Below are positions 51,594 through 61,130 of a DNA stretch of 64,000 nucleotides, one piece after another (the stretch's first letter is position 1; each line of letters begins with the position of its first letter). The notes beneath the pieces are model-generated. The model did no database searches, was not told where the DNA came from, and saw only the letters and a list, made by a program, of their open reading frames with translations. Origin of the DNA: Anaerolineae bacterium (lineage in GTDB: Bacteria; Chloroflexota; Anaerolineae; Aggregatilineales; J027); contig WBUL01000010.1 of the NCBI GenBank assembly GCA_008933735.1, forward strand, positions 107,917 to 171,916, read 5' to 3'. The translations under genes and the position numbers were made by a program.

Positions 51594-53486
51594 ATGCGGC
51601 GTGCGCTGTTTTTACTGCTCATCGCATCCTTCACTTATTTGCCAACATCTTTGGCACAGGAAACCGCCAGCACAGAGCGGTATCAAAATGACGACCTCGG
51701 CATTGCTTTTAACTTGCCTTCCGGATGGGAGGTTCGTACTACATTAGACACCCTGCTGGCAGGCGAACCCGCCTCGTTGGATGCCGTGGAACTGGGCGGC
51801 GTGCCAGAAACCCTGGTGATTCGGGTAGTAACCGCTTCTTTTACTGATCTGAATCTGGGTAATGCGACCGAGCTGCCGGGTCAGCTTGTTCGGCTGCTGC
51901 CTGACCCCACCACCGCGCCCGAACCCAGGCCGACTACTTATGGCAATGTGGAAGGTTGGGAAATTGATTACACCCTACCGGACAGTAATCTGCACAGCCG
52001 GGTAGCGATTTTAAATCTGGTTGGGGGACGGCTGGCACTGGTTCGCGGCATCGCATCACTGGAAAGCTGGCAGAATGGTGCGGCGGAACAGTTTGACAGC
52101 CTGAAAAACACCTTTGAATTTACCCTGCCTGAACGATTAGCCGACCCGCTTGCTACCCTGCCGGATGAGGATGGCGGCGTGTTATGGCACTATCAGGCAT
52201 CTCAGCCTGCGGATTCCAGAGAAATTCGCCTGGGCGGGCTGGCTTACGATCCCTTTAACTTAATGTACGCGGCGGCAGGTCAGCGCGGGGTGCTGGTGAT
52301 TGATCAGACCAATGGCGCATTTGTGAATTATCTTGGCCCCTGGTTCGATGATGATAATCTGGTGGATATTGCCATTAACCCCAGTGCCAAGATTTTCCTT
52401 GCCAATGCTACCCCTGGCGATAATTATCAGATCATGGTCGTAAACCGGGCGGGGGGCTTTGAATATGCATTTGGCACCACTGGCGATGGTGCGGGTCAAT
52501 TCGCCCCAGGAATGCCCCGCACCATTGCCGTCACCCGTAAAGACGAAATCTGGACCGTTTCTGAAGGCCACAGCACGCCCCCGACAAACCGCCTCTATCA
52601 TTTTGATAAATGGGGCAACTTGCTGCAAATGATCGATTTGGCAGACATCAACCCGGATCTAAAAAATGTTCGCCTGGATAATAATGTGAGCACCAGCGCC
52701 TTGTATCTGATAGGGGAAACGGGTGGCCTCAATCTCCTGGATGCGGATGGCAACGCCCTGGTTACGAATCTGGGGCTGGAAGTTTTTTCTTTTGCCACAC
52801 CCGTTGACATCGCCATTGCGCCAGGGGATAACATTATCGTCGCCACTGACTCCGCTGGTTTTCTGGAATTCGCTCCCTCTGGAGCGCTGCTTGATCGATT
52901 CGGCTTTCCCTATGATTCCGGTCGCACCGACGCTTTCAAGGCTGGCGAAACCCTGTTCCCAGCGGGGATGGTGGTTGGGCCTAATATCACAGTCTATTTT
53001 TCGGAGACTAATCCAGGCACCGGATACAGCCAGGTTCAATCCTTCCGGTTTACGGGCGATGGCAATCTCCCGCTCCCCAATCGCCCCAGCACGGGCCAGA
53101 GCGTAGTGGTGGAACAATCCCTCGGCATTGATCCGGCGTCAGGGGGTGGAAAAATCGAATATGGCGCTGTGGTACAGGGTAATCTGAACAATCAATATCC
53201 ACTCCACTACTGGACATTCACTGGCGAAGCAGGTGACCGAATCCGCATCACCATGCGGGATATCTCGCCTGAACAAACCCTGGATACCCAGATTATCCTT
53301 CAAGACCCGAACGTGTTTGACATCGCCACCAACGATGATCTGGAAGGGGATACACCAGAGGGATTCCGAAGTACAGATTCCGTGATTGAGATTGAGTTAA
53401 AAGCGTATGGATTTTATACCATCAAAGCAACACGCTTTGGAGGACGCGGGGAATATGAACTAAGCCTGGAAAAACTCTCCAACTGA
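51594..53486 (+). CDS. Secreted NHL-propeller protein with C-terminal PPC domain
   Basis: 630 residues from the ATG at 51594, seven bases after AGGAG; an ATG at 51588 is one base from it. Signal peptide (MRRALFLLLIASFTY...LAQ). Residues about 25-180 are a PsbP/surface-like domain (YQNDDLGIAFNLPSGWEV). An NHL-like six-bladed propeller follows (DIAINPSAKIFLAN, GAGQFAPGMPRTIAV, DIAIAPGDNIIVA). The last 110 residues form a pre-peptidase C-terminal (PPC) beta domain. No catalytic site seen; probably extracellular binding or a surface scaffold. A terminator follows. Confidence 0.78.
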   Translation: MRRALFLLLIASFTYLPTSLAQETASTERYQNDDLGIAFNLPSGWEVRTTLDTLLAGEPASLDAVELGGVPETLVIRVVTASFTDLNLGNATELPGQLVRLLPDPTTAPEPRPTTYGNVEGWEIDYTLPDSNLHSRVAILNLVGGRLALVRGIASLESWQNGAAEQFDSLKNTFEFTLPERLADPLATLPDEDGGVLWHYQASQPADSREIRLGGLAYDPFNLMYAAAGQRGVLVIDQTNGAFVNYLGPWFDDDNLVDIAINPSAKIFLANATPGDNYQIMVVNRAGGFEYAFGTTGDGAGQFAPGMPRTIAVTRKDEIWTVSEGHSTPPTNRLYHFDKWGNLLQMIDLADINPDLKNVRLDNNVSTSALYLIGETGGLNLLDADGNALVTNLGLEVFSFATPVDIAIAPGDNIIVATDSAGFLEFAPSGALLDRFGFPYDSGRTDAFKAGETLFPAGMVVGPNITVYFSETNPGTGYSQVQSFRFTGDGNLPLPNRPSTGQSVVVEQSLGIDPASGGGKIEYGAVVQGNLNNQYPLHYWTFTGEAGDRIRITMRDISPEQTLDTQIILQDPNVFDIATNDDLEGDTPEGFRSTDSVIEIELKAYGFYTIKATRFGGRGEYELSLEKLSN

Positions 53487-53495
53487 AAGGTGAAC

Positions 53496-53521
53496 CAAGG
53501 GGTTTTACAGCCCCTTGTTTT
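53496..53521 (+). terminator. Terminator of the NHL protein gene
   Basis: CAAGGGG (53496-53502) pairs with CCCCTTG (53511-53517), then TTTT. It overlaps the end of the convergent FHA gene (stop at 53520-53522). Confidence 0.75.
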
Positions 53522-54011
53522 ATCCAAAATAGACCTTCAAGATGAGCTTACCGAGCGCGATTTCGTCCCCGGCTTGCAGCAGAAAGTCACGATCTTCCGG
53601 CACCCGCATCCCGTTCACAAACGTATGATTGGTGCTGTTCAGGTCACGGATGTACAGCTCACCGTCCTGACGACAAATGACGGCGTGGCGGCGCGACACC
53701 CCAAGCTCGCTGGCACGAAACTTATCCAGGTCAACAAAATCACGCAGACGACTCGTACCATTCCCGGCTCGCCCCAGGACAATTTCATTTTCGACCCGGA
53801 GTGTCATAGGTTTTGCATTTCCATGCACATACATTGTGACTTCGCCAGTAGACCCTACGTGCGAAATCTTCGAGGGAAAAGCGGTTGACTTCCGTAAATT
53901 GTCCGACAAAACAGAGGTCAACACAGGAGTCGTACCAATTGTAAAACCGCAGCGCTCACAAAAAAAGACACCCTCACGATTTTCGCAGCCGCACTCAGGA
54001 CATTTGTACAT
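53520..54011 (-). CDS. Zinc-ribbon plus FHA domain protein
   Basis: 163 residues. An N-terminal zinc ribbon has Cys4, Cys7, Cys18 and Cys21. A linker leads to an FHA domain (about 70-163) with the phosphothreonine-binding features GRA, SRRHA and NSTNHTFVNG. FHA domains read Thr-phosphorylated partners of PknB-like kinases; two such kinases are in this window. Cytosolic. Immediate neighbours are unrelated. Confidence 0.9.
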   Translation of the reverse strand: MYKCPECGCENREGVFFCERCGFTIGTTPVLTSVLSDNLRKSTAFPSKISHVGSTGEVTMYVHGNAKPMTLRVENEIVLGRAGNGTSRLRDFVDLDKFRASELGVSRRHAVICRQDGELYIRDLNSTNHTFVNGMRVPEDRDFLLQAGDEIALGKLILKVYFG

Positions 54012-54102
54012 GGTGATAAATCCGTATGATTTTTATTACATTCTATAGATAATAACGCCTTCCGGTTCCTTTTTGAAATGATTTTCATAAATTTTTCGGA
54101 AT

Positions 54103-54864
54103 TCAATATACACGTCCAGGGTCAAGCGCATCACCCAATGCGCTCTGTGGGGCGGGCGGCTTGCCTTGATGGGTTTCCAGAAAAGCCAGGGTCTGATTCC
54201 AGGCATCTTCTGAGGCTTCCGCGTCATAGGTTGGCAGGGTATCGTTAAAAAAGCCGTGCTTCGCCCCGGAATACACAATAACTTCATGCGGTGCACCGGT
54301 ACGAATCAATTCCTCACGAAGCTGATTCTCGTGCTTCCGCATAATCTCATCTTCTGTGCCAAAAATCGCCAGTAGAGGGCTGAGATTTTCATCGGTAAAT
54401 CTTCCTAGATACGGGGAAGGGTCACCATAAAAAGAAACCGCCGCCATCACGTCCTGATGCGTCAGGGCCACCGCATACACCAATCGTGCCCCAAAATCCC
54501 AACCAATAACAGCCATTTTTGAATTACATTTGTGATGCGTTTCCAGCGCGTGAAGGGCCGCTGTAACTTTAATATGAGATTCACTGAAAAGCGCTTCTTC
54601 TATCGCATTAGCCGCCTCATCCGTCGTCGGCAGTTGACGGTTGAACAGATCAGGCGCAATAACGTAATACCCGACGCTGGAAAATCGCTGAACCAGGGCG
54701 CGGGTGTGGGCACTTAACCCCCGGTCATCGTGCAGCAGCACCAATCCAGGAAACGGCCCGCCCATCTGAGGATGGGCCCAGAATGCAGGAATATATTGTC
54801 CGTCCGCTACAATTTGAATGTAACCGCTGGTTATCCGATGCTCTAAACGTCTGGCTATAGGCAT
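54103..54864 (-). CDS. Dienelactone-hydrolase-like alpha/beta hydrolase
   Basis: 253 residues. The fold and overall pattern are those of the DLH family (GLVLLHDDRGL, SVGYYVIAPDLF, AAVSFYGD, GAKHGFF with the catalytic His). In DLH the nucleophile elbow is G-x-C-x-G-G; here it is GWDFGA with Asp123. Asp is the nucleophile in haloalkane dehalogenases and epoxide hydrolases, so the chemistry may differ. No signal peptide; single gene behind the htpG terminator with its own TATAAT. Confidence 0.82.
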   Translation of the reverse strand: MPIARRLEHRITSGYIQIVADGQYIPAFWAHPQMGGPFPGLVLLHDDRGLSAHTRALVQRFSSVGYYVIAPDLFNRQLPTTDEAANAIEEALFSESHIKVTAALHALETHHKCNSKMAVIGWDFGARLVYAVALTHQDVMAAVSFYGDPSPYLGRFTDENLSPLLAIFGTEDEIMRKHENQLREELIRTGAPHEVIVYSGAKHGFFNDTLPTYDAEASEDAWNQTLAFLETHQGKPPAPQSALGDALDPGRVY

Positions 54865-54896
54865 AAGAAATCATTCCCGTAAAACAGCTTTCTACA

Positions 54897-54902
54897 ATTA
54901 TA
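54897..54902 (-). promoter_or_regulatory. -10 element of the DLH-like gene
   Basis: TATAAT on the minus strand, 33 nt before the ATG at 54864 and seven bases past the htpG terminator T-run. Confidence 0.5.
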
Positions 54903-54908
54903 AGCGGG

Positions 54909-54937
54909 AAAAAACCGAGGGGCTAAATTTGCCCCTC
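54909..54937 (-). terminator. Terminator of htpG
   Basis: On the minus strand GAGGGGC (54931-54937) pairs with GCCCCTC (54917-54923), seven-base loop, GG, then six T. Confidence 0.87.
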
Positions 54938-54945
54938 TTCGTCTT

Positions 54946-56835
54946 TCATAATCGTGTTGCCGCTTCCATCAGCTTCTGGATATGTTCGACCATTTCTGAC
55001 GGATTTGGATGGATGCCATCCGCCAGAAGCGCATTTTCATAAAGTAATTTCACCGTGCTTTCAACCAGTTCATCGTCCTGGCGTTCCAGATGTTCTGCGA
55101 GATTACGAATAATCGTGTGGCGGGCATTAATTTCCAGAATGCGCGGCGGGATTTCAAATTCACGGTCAAGAAGCTGGTATACACGCTGGGTGTGGCGGTC
55201 AAGCGTACCTTCAGGCGCCACCAGGCGCACTGGGCTGCCAGTCGAGAGAACCTTGCTCACCCGCACCGATTCAACAGAATCGCCCAGCACATTTCGCATT
55301 TTGACGAGCAACTGATCCAGGGCATCCTGTTCGACCGGCGTTGAAGTCTCATCTGCGGCGGGGACCTGACCAATCCCTTCCAGATCCAAATCAGCAGCAT
55401 CCACGCTGACAAGTTTGAATCCTTGATGTTCACGCAGCGCTGTCACAAAAAAGCCATCCACTGTTTCTGTTAAAAACAGAACTTCAAGACCGCGTGCTTT
55501 AAATGGATCAAGGTGCGGGCTGTGGACAGCGCTGTTCACACTGTCCGTGATAATGTAATAAATCGCTTTCTGCCCTTCGACCTGTTTGGCACGTTCAACA
55601 TACTCATCCAATGATACCCATGAGTCTGGATGAGTGCTGGTATGGAAACGGATCAGGGGCAACAGTCGTTCACGGTCGCTGTATTCGGACACAACGCCAT
55701 GTTTGAAAAACTGGCTGAATTCTGCCCAGAGCCGCGCATATTTTTCCGGCTCGCTGTCTGCCAGCTTGCTGAGGTCGCTGAGAACACGTTTGGTTAAGAC
55801 CTGCCGCAGTTTAGCGATTTGCGGATTCGACTGTACCGTTTCACGGCTGATATTCAGCGGCAGGTCTTCGCTGTCCACCACCCCCTGAACAAATTGCAGG
55901 TAATCCGGCAGCAGGTCGGTGTTGTACTCCTGGATCAGAATTTTCCGCGTGTAGAGCTTTAAACCCGGCTCACGCCGCACACTGAGCAGACTCCGTTCCG
56001 CACGAGATGGGATATACAACAGCGCGTAAAACTGGATCGGCGCATCCCCTTGCGCGTGGATATGGACAAGTGGTTCCTCGAAATCTGCCGTTAGCATTCG
56101 ATAAAAGTTGTTGTACGCTTCCGCTTCCACCTCGCTGGCGGGCCGCCGCCAGAGGGCAACTTGCTGATTAATCGGAGTCTCTTCCCCCTCCTCCTTTTTG
56201 TCCGAAGGATAGAGATATATCGGGAATCCAACATAATCGGAATGCCGCTTAATGACCTCGCGCAGCTTCCATACCCGCGCAAACTCGTCAGCGTCTTCCC
56301 GCAAATGAATTACGACCTCGGTGCCGCGTGTTGTTTTCTCGGCAGGCACAATTTCGTAGCTGTCTTCACCTGAAGAAATCCATGACCACGCCTGCGCGTC
56401 CGGCAAATACGAGCGCGACGTGACCTCGACCTTATCCGCCACCATGAATACACTGTAAAAACCCACACCAAACTGCCCGATCAGCTCTGCCGCTGATGTT
56501 GCATCTTTAAGACGCTGTAGATATTCACGTGCTCCACTGTGGGCAATCACTCCCAGGTTGCTCACCATTTCCTCGGCAGTCATACCGATGCCAGTATCAA
56601 CAATCTTGAGGATCCGATTTTCCGGGTCAGCGTGAATTTCAATCAATAGTTCCGCATCAGGGTCAACAATGTCTTGATTGGTCAGCATTTCGAATTGAAT
56701 CTTGCTCAGCGCGTCCGAGGCGTTGGAAATGAGTTCCCGAATGAAAATTTCCCGGTCTTTATACAGAGAATGCACCAGGATGTGCAAAAGCTGCTTGATT
56801 TCTGCCTGAAAAGTATGTTTTTCTACCACAGCCAT
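54946..56835 (-). CDS. htpG: Chaperone HtpG (Hsp90)
   Basis: 629 residues, normal for bacterial HtpG. ATP-dependent cytosolic chaperone. The N-terminal ATPase shows FIRELISNASDALSKI, IVDTGIGM and GQFGVGFYS; the middle domain LFVKGVVDSEDLPLNISRE is recognisable as QGVVDSEDLPLNISRETVQ; the C-terminal dimer domain is complete. No CIRCE element (TTAGCACTC-N9-GAGTGCTAA) lies upstream, so HrcA control is not indicated. Single gene with its own terminator. Confidence 0.97.
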   Translation of the reverse strand: MAVVEKHTFQAEIKQLLHILVHSLYKDREIFIRELISNASDALSKIQFEMLTNQDIVDPDAELLIEIHADPENRILKIVDTGIGMTAEEMVSNLGVIAHSGAREYLQRLKDATSAAELIGQFGVGFYSVFMVADKVEVTSRSYLPDAQAWSWISSGEDSYEIVPAEKTTRGTEVVIHLREDADEFARVWKLREVIKRHSDYVGFPIYLYPSDKKEEGEETPINQQVALWRRPASEVEAEAYNNFYRMLTADFEEPLVHIHAQGDAPIQFYALLYIPSRAERSLLSVRREPGLKLYTRKILIQEYNTDLLPDYLQFVQGVVDSEDLPLNISRETVQSNPQIAKLRQVLTKRVLSDLSKLADSEPEKYARLWAEFSQFFKHGVVSEYSDRERLLPLIRFHTSTHPDSWVSLDEYVERAKQVEGQKAIYYIITDSVNSAVHSPHLDPFKARGLEVLFLTETVDGFFVTALREHQGFKLVSVDAADLDLEGIGQVPAADETSTPVEQDALDQLLVKMRNVLGDSVESVRVSKVLSTGSPVRLVAPEGTLDRHTQRVYQLLDREFEIPPRILEINARHTIIRNLAEHLERQDDELVESTVKLLYENALLADGIHPNPSEMVEHIQKLMEAATRL

Positions 56836-56910
56836 AGCCCCAAACTAACTTATGCCGCCTAAAATAGCGCATCTTTATAAGAATCACGCAAATTTTCCAC
56901 AAGAAAAAGA

Positions 56911-57384
56911 TTATTGATACTGCGGGTGTGTCTCGATGAATTTGCTCAGCGCTTCATGAGCAGTATCACGCACTTTTTTCTGCAAGGGTGGACTCCATCC
57001 CAGAACAAGCCCTGGGATACCCAGTGCCATCCACGACCAGCGCCACAGGCTGAAACTGTCTTCATGGGTCAGAATCAGCCCATCCCGAAACGTAAATTTT
57101 GAGTGGATGAGATTATGAACCTGGCGCCCAGAGTATGTATAGGTTGCTTCCCAGCGTCCGCGCCCAATCGTATAGCTGGCATCCAGATCGGCGAATTTGA
57201 CCGCTAAATCCTTACCGCGTTCCAGCAGCATGTGCCACATAGCGAGGACTTCCCTGCCCTGCAAATGGGTAAAAACGGGGTCGGAAAAGGTCGCATCAGG
57301 GCAGTAACATTTGCTTATCCCTTCATGATCTCTATGCTGCAAGCAGGTATAAAACTTCTTCAAGAGGTTTTTATTGGCGTGCAT
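56911..57384 (-). CDS. SnoaL-like (NTF2-fold) protein
   Basis: 157 residues. The N-terminal two thirds match SnoaL-like/NTF2 proteins: FYTCLQHRDHEGISKCYCPDATFSDPVF and the late WEATYTYSGRQVHN...FTFRDGLILTHEDSFS. The C-terminal 40 residues extend beyond the usual fold. Members are hydrolases, isomerases or binding proteins; this one cannot be assigned. No clear terminator. Confidence 0.75.
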   Translation of the reverse strand: MHANKNLLKKFYTCLQHRDHEGISKCYCPDATFSDPVFTHLQGREVLAMWHMLLERGKDLAVKFADLDASYTIGRGRWEATYTYSGRQVHNLIHSKFTFRDGLILTHEDSFSLWRWSWMALGIPGLVLGWSPPLQKKVRDTAHEALSKFIETHPQYQ

Positions 57385-57443
57385 CAGATTTCCTTAATTT
57401 TATTCAATTCCTTCTCCCTAACAGAATAGCGCAACTTTTCCCT

Positions 57444-58244
57444 TTAGCGCACCACTTTATGATAGATGGTGACCCGCTTGACTAATACGAATCCAAAACG
57501 TTCATATAACCGTGCTGCCTGCGGGTTGTTCACATTGACTTCCAATGCCGCTGTATCCAGACCCTCAGTTTTAAAACGCCGCATGGCCTCTGCCAGCACC
57601 GTCCCGCCAACGCCTTTATTTCGGAATGCCGGACGCACTCCCATCTGCACAATCCACCCCTGATTGCTTTCCACTGCACTCACGGCGTATGCGGCGGGTT
57701 GTTCTCCCGCCATTACCATCAGGGAAAGCTCAGGCCGGAAGGTATCAAAGCCGGTGAAATTCTGTCGCCAAACGGCTTCCGTCCAATTTGGAAACCCAGG
57801 GCGGTCACGGAAAGCATCGTTATAGACCTGAAAGGCATATCCCGGTGACCAGGGAACAAAATTCATCCCGGTGGGTAATGAGATGCTTGGAATCGGCTGC
57901 TTCAAATCACGGTGCATTTCATCTTCCGCAAGGAAAAACTGAAACCCAAACTTTTCATACAGCTCCACCGCATCCTGGCGGCTGTCAGTAAACATGATTC
58001 TCAGCACACAGGGGCGATCATTCGGCAGGGTGGCAAAAAATTGATGGGCCTGGGATTCCATCCAGTTCATCATGTAACTGCCCAACCCCTGGCGGCGGTA
58101 TTCTGGCACGACCTCTCCATGCAGATAGGCGCGGTATTCATGCTCAGCACGTAGATCAAGCTCAACCCATGCTGAGGCAACGACTACGCCATTAGTATCG
58201 GTGACTTCAATCGTATGATCCTTCGCCCTCCACTGATACCTCAT
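57444..58244 (-). CDS. Tandem GNAT acetyltransferase
   Basis: 266 residues with two GNAT domains. The first (about 1-120) carries VVPEYRRQGLGSYMMNWME and LYEKFGFQFF; the second (about 130-266) VRPAFRNKGVGGTVLAEAM and ARLYERFGFVLV. Both acetyl-CoA pyrophosphate loops (R/Q-x-x-G-x-G/A) look intact. Tandem GNATs resemble mycothiol synthase MshD in layout, but there is no other mycothiol gene and the match is architectural only. Divergent from the TPR protein at 58316. Confidence 0.82.
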   Translation of the reverse strand: MRYQWRAKDHTIEVTDTNGVVVASAWVELDLRAEHEYRAYLHGEVVPEYRRQGLGSYMMNWMESQAHQFFATLPNDRPCVLRIMFTDSRQDAVELYEKFGFQFFLAEDEMHRDLKQPIPSISLPTGMNFVPWSPGYAFQVYNDAFRDRPGFPNWTEAVWRQNFTGFDTFRPELSLMVMAGEQPAAYAVSAVESNQGWIVQMGVRPAFRNKGVGGTVLAEAMRRFKTEGLDTAALEVNVNNPQAARLYERFGFVLVKRVTIYHKVVR

Positions 58245-58315
58245 CTGATGAACCTTTCATAAAACTGACAAACTATCGTAGCATGAATTCTGGCAATGTT
58301 GTACGATTCATGGGC

Positions 58316-60802
58316 ATGAGCGACGATAAACTTCACGAGATTATTGAACTTGAGGAGCAGGGCTACCGCGCAACAGCCGTGCGCCGCCTTTCTCGCTATC
58401 TGAAAGACCATCCTAACAGCGCTGACGGTTGGTATTATATGGCACGTTTTGCCGCCGAACCACGACAGCAGTACAGCGCCATACAAAATGCCCTGAAATA
58501 TGATCCAACCAGCGAAAAAGCCAGAGATTTTCTGGAAATTCTGCTGGAAGAACACCCCAACCTGGAGCCCAAACGGATGTCCCGAGGCATTAAGATTGCC
58601 CTGGCCGTTGGAGTGATCGGGTTGATTGTTCTGGCAGGGATTCTGGTGGGAATTTCAGCAGGATTCTTTGAAGAACCGACCCGCGAAGTGATCATCGTGA
58701 TTCCGACCGCCAGCCCGACCCCTGTTGTTACTGACCAGCCATTTGTCGTCGCAACGGACACCCCGACCGAGGTTCCGGCAATTACACCCCCGGCAATTAC
58801 AGATACAGTTCCTGCACAAACCAGTGAACCTGTTTTGACCATTATCCCGCTCAATACACAAAGTGTATTTGTAAGTGCCACTCCGGCGCCAACCGACACG
58901 AATCAGCCGCTCGCAACACAGGAAGTCAACAACCCCTCAGCACGTCTGATGCTGCTTTCTTCTATTGACGAGACAACTGATCAAACTATTCACGGGCTGA
59001 TTGACCCCGCTTACCTGAGGCTGGAAATGACCGATGCTCCCGTTACCAGCGAAGCTGAGGCCCAATCGTTAGCTGGTCAGGAAAACGCGGCGCTGGTGGT
59101 CTATGGGACAAATAACGCTGGCGAATTCAGCCTGCATCTCTACGCACAGGAAGATACCCAGCAAACTCAGAATCGCCCGGAATTGTTGGCCTTAAGCCGT
59201 CTCAGCAGTCCCTGGTACATGACTCTTGACGGGGGTGATTGGCAGAATTCGCTCAAAGCAGCACTGGGATATTTGACATACCAGCATCAGGAAGTTATCG
59301 ACGCCCTGGGGACACGATTTGACAATGTACGTGGGGTTATGGGTGAGGATGACATTCGGCTGGCGGCAATGCTGGCCTACAGTCATCAGGCAGTCGGCAA
59401 CCACCAGGCGGCGCTCCCTCTGTATGATTTGCTAATCGGATATACAGAAGACACCCATATCAAAGCAAACCGTGCCTGGGCCATCGCTGAGACCGGGGAT
59501 TATGAATCAGCAGTAACACTGTATCTGTCCCTCATGGACAAACACCCCGATCCGTCGTTCATACAGACAAATATCGGGGAAATCTACGCCCGTTTCCCCG
59601 AGTCGGCAAACTCGGCCCGCCTTGCCTTTGACGAAGCCATCCAATTGAATCCCCGTGCGCCACGGCCCCATATCGGCAAAGGTCGGCTGTTGGTCGCGCA
59701 AAATGACTATAATGCTGCCCTGGCCGAGTTCGACAATGCCGTGAGTGTCGCTCCGGATTACACACCCGGTTATTATGCACGTGCCCAACTCAGGGCGACC
59801 CTTGGTCTGCTGGACGATGCCTACAGTGACATTACCTACGCGATCAATTTGCAGCCCGGAATAGCGGCGTATTATCTGCTTCAGGGACAAATTCTGTACG
59901 AGAAAAAAGAATGGCAGCTTGCACGGCAGTCGTTTGAATCGTACCTCCAGCGCGGCACTCCTAACCCGGAGATTTATACCTTTCTGGCGGAAGCCTATGT
60001 TCAGATGACCAACTTCGACGCGGCTATTGACGCTGCGAATAAGGCGCTGGAACTGAACGCCGCCTATGCCCCCGCCTGGTTGCAGCGTGCCACCGCCTAT
60101 TGGGCAAAAAACGATACCGTCAGTGCGTTAAAGGATTTTGATCAGGGTTTGCAGAACGAGCCAGAAAATGTTGATCTCTTAGTCGCACGCTGCACCCTGT
60201 ATGCTGACCTGGGCGATGATGGGGCAGCAGCACTGGACTGCGACGCCGCGCTCACCCTTGATCCGGTCAACGGGCAGGCGTTGGAACAACGGGGTTTGAT
60301 TCGAGCACGGGCAGGGGATCGTCCGGGTGCAGCCTCGGATTTTCAGGAAGCGATTATTTACTTCCCTGAAGCGGACGAGGCCTATTTTTACCTGGGCGTT
60401 TATGCGCTGCAAGAGCGCCGGTACGAGGATGCCATCAAGTATCTGACCGAAAATATCAGGCTGTCACCTGAACCTGGTCCAGCATATGCAGCACGCGGTG
60501 TCGCTTACCGCATTAGCGGACAGTGGCAGCAGGCGATTAACGATCTCGAACAGGCACTCCTGCTTGTCCCTGAAGATGAGTATTCGTATTATGAACTCGG
60601 AATGGCAAAACGCGCTCTGGCAGACATCGCTTATGAAGCGGGTAACGCGCAGCAGGCTTTAATTTTTTACCAGGATGCCCAGAGTGCTTTTACCAGTTTT
60701 ATCGAACGAACTGACGCCGACAACCCTTACCTTGATGACGCTCAGCAGGGAATTAACTACGTGAACGCTGCAATGGGTGTAATCCAGAGAAACGAAAATT
60801 AG
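58316..60802 (+). CDS. Large TPR protein with TM helix and Thr/Pro-rich linker
   Basis: 828 residues from the ATG at 58316; an ATG at 58283 is possible, but the start at 58316 aligns with the N-terminus of the paralogue at 8744 (QGYRATAVRRLSRYLKDHP against QGQRTQARAILIDLVAENP). Short TPR-like helices (1-80), one membrane helix (about 92-115), a Thr/Pro linker (130-210), an extracytoplasmic domain with Ser/Asp motifs, then some 11-13 TPR units to the end. The bulk lies outside the cell by the positive-inside rule. A protein-interaction scaffold of unknown partners. A small protein gene follows 40 bases later. Confidence 0.78.
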   Translation: MSDDKLHEIIELEEQGYRATAVRRLSRYLKDHPNSADGWYYMARFAAEPRQQYSAIQNALKYDPTSEKARDFLEILLEEHPNLEPKRMSRGIKIALAVGVIGLIVLAGILVGISAGFFEEPTREVIIVIPTASPTPVVTDQPFVVATDTPTEVPAITPPAITDTVPAQTSEPVLTIIPLNTQSVFVSATPAPTDTNQPLATQEVNNPSARLMLLSSIDETTDQTIHGLIDPAYLRLEMTDAPVTSEAEAQSLAGQENAALVVYGTNNAGEFSLHLYAQEDTQQTQNRPELLALSRLSSPWYMTLDGGDWQNSLKAALGYLTYQHQEVIDALGTRFDNVRGVMGEDDIRLAAMLAYSHQAVGNHQAALPLYDLLIGYTEDTHIKANRAWAIAETGDYESAVTLYLSLMDKHPDPSFIQTNIGEIYARFPESANSARLAFDEAIQLNPRAPRPHIGKGRLLVAQNDYNAALAEFDNAVSVAPDYTPGYYARAQLRATLGLLDDAYSDITYAINLQPGIAAYYLLQGQILYEKKEWQLARQSFESYLQRGTPNPEIYTFLAEAYVQMTNFDAAIDAANKALELNAAYAPAWLQRATAYWAKNDTVSALKDFDQGLQNEPENVDLLVARCTLYADLGDDGAAALDCDAALTLDPVNGQALEQRGLIRARAGDRPGAASDFQEAIIYFPEADEAYFYLGVYALQERRYEDAIKYLTENIRLSPEPGPAYAARGVAYRISGQWQQAINDLEQALLLVPEDEYSYYELGMAKRALADIAYEAGNAQQALIFYQDAQSAFTSFIERTDADNPYLDDAQQGINYVNAAMGVIQRNEN

Positions 60803-60842
60803 CTTTCGAATAAAACCCACTAATCACCAGAAGGAGGAACAT

Positions 60843-61130
60843 ATGCCAAAAGAAATCGACTGGGGCACGTTTGAAGACGAAATCGCAGAAGCCCTCACCC
60901 CACAGGCCCGTGAATGGGTTGCTCGTCTGCTGCACGACCATGTAAGTGGATTGGTGACCAATCTCGCCATGCAGATCGAAATCATCAATAAAATGATGGC
61001 GCGTGAGATGCCCATTGAAGATGAATTTGCCTCGCTCAAAGAAAACGTGTCGAATGCTTCATCTCACATCAAAACCATTGAAAAAATGATCCGTCCGCCC
61101 CGAACATCAGAACAGCCAGATACGCCGTAG
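60843..61130 (+). CDS. Small helical protein resembling a stand-alone DHp (HisKA_3-like) hairpin
   Basis: 95 residues, with AAGGAGG before the ATG. Two amphipathic helices, about 18-48 and 56-82, joined by a short turn. The first contains RLLHDHVSGLVTNLAMQIEI, which looks like the H-box of HisKA_3 kinases (ELHDxxxQxLxxLxLQLE), with His31 followed by Asp. No ATPase domain follows. It may be a phosphotransfer dimer like Spo0B or simply a coiled-coil protein. The 3' end overlaps the convergent SLOG gene by 24 bases. Confidence 0.6.
   Translation: MPKEIDWGTFEDEIAEALTPQAREWVARLLHDHVSGLVTNLAMQIEIINKMMAREMPIEDEFASLKENVSNASSHIKTIEKMIRPPRTSEQPDTP

Noticed and set aside
56836..56910. CIRCE element for heat-shock control of htpG
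   Set aside because: No TTAGCACTC inverted repeat in this region.
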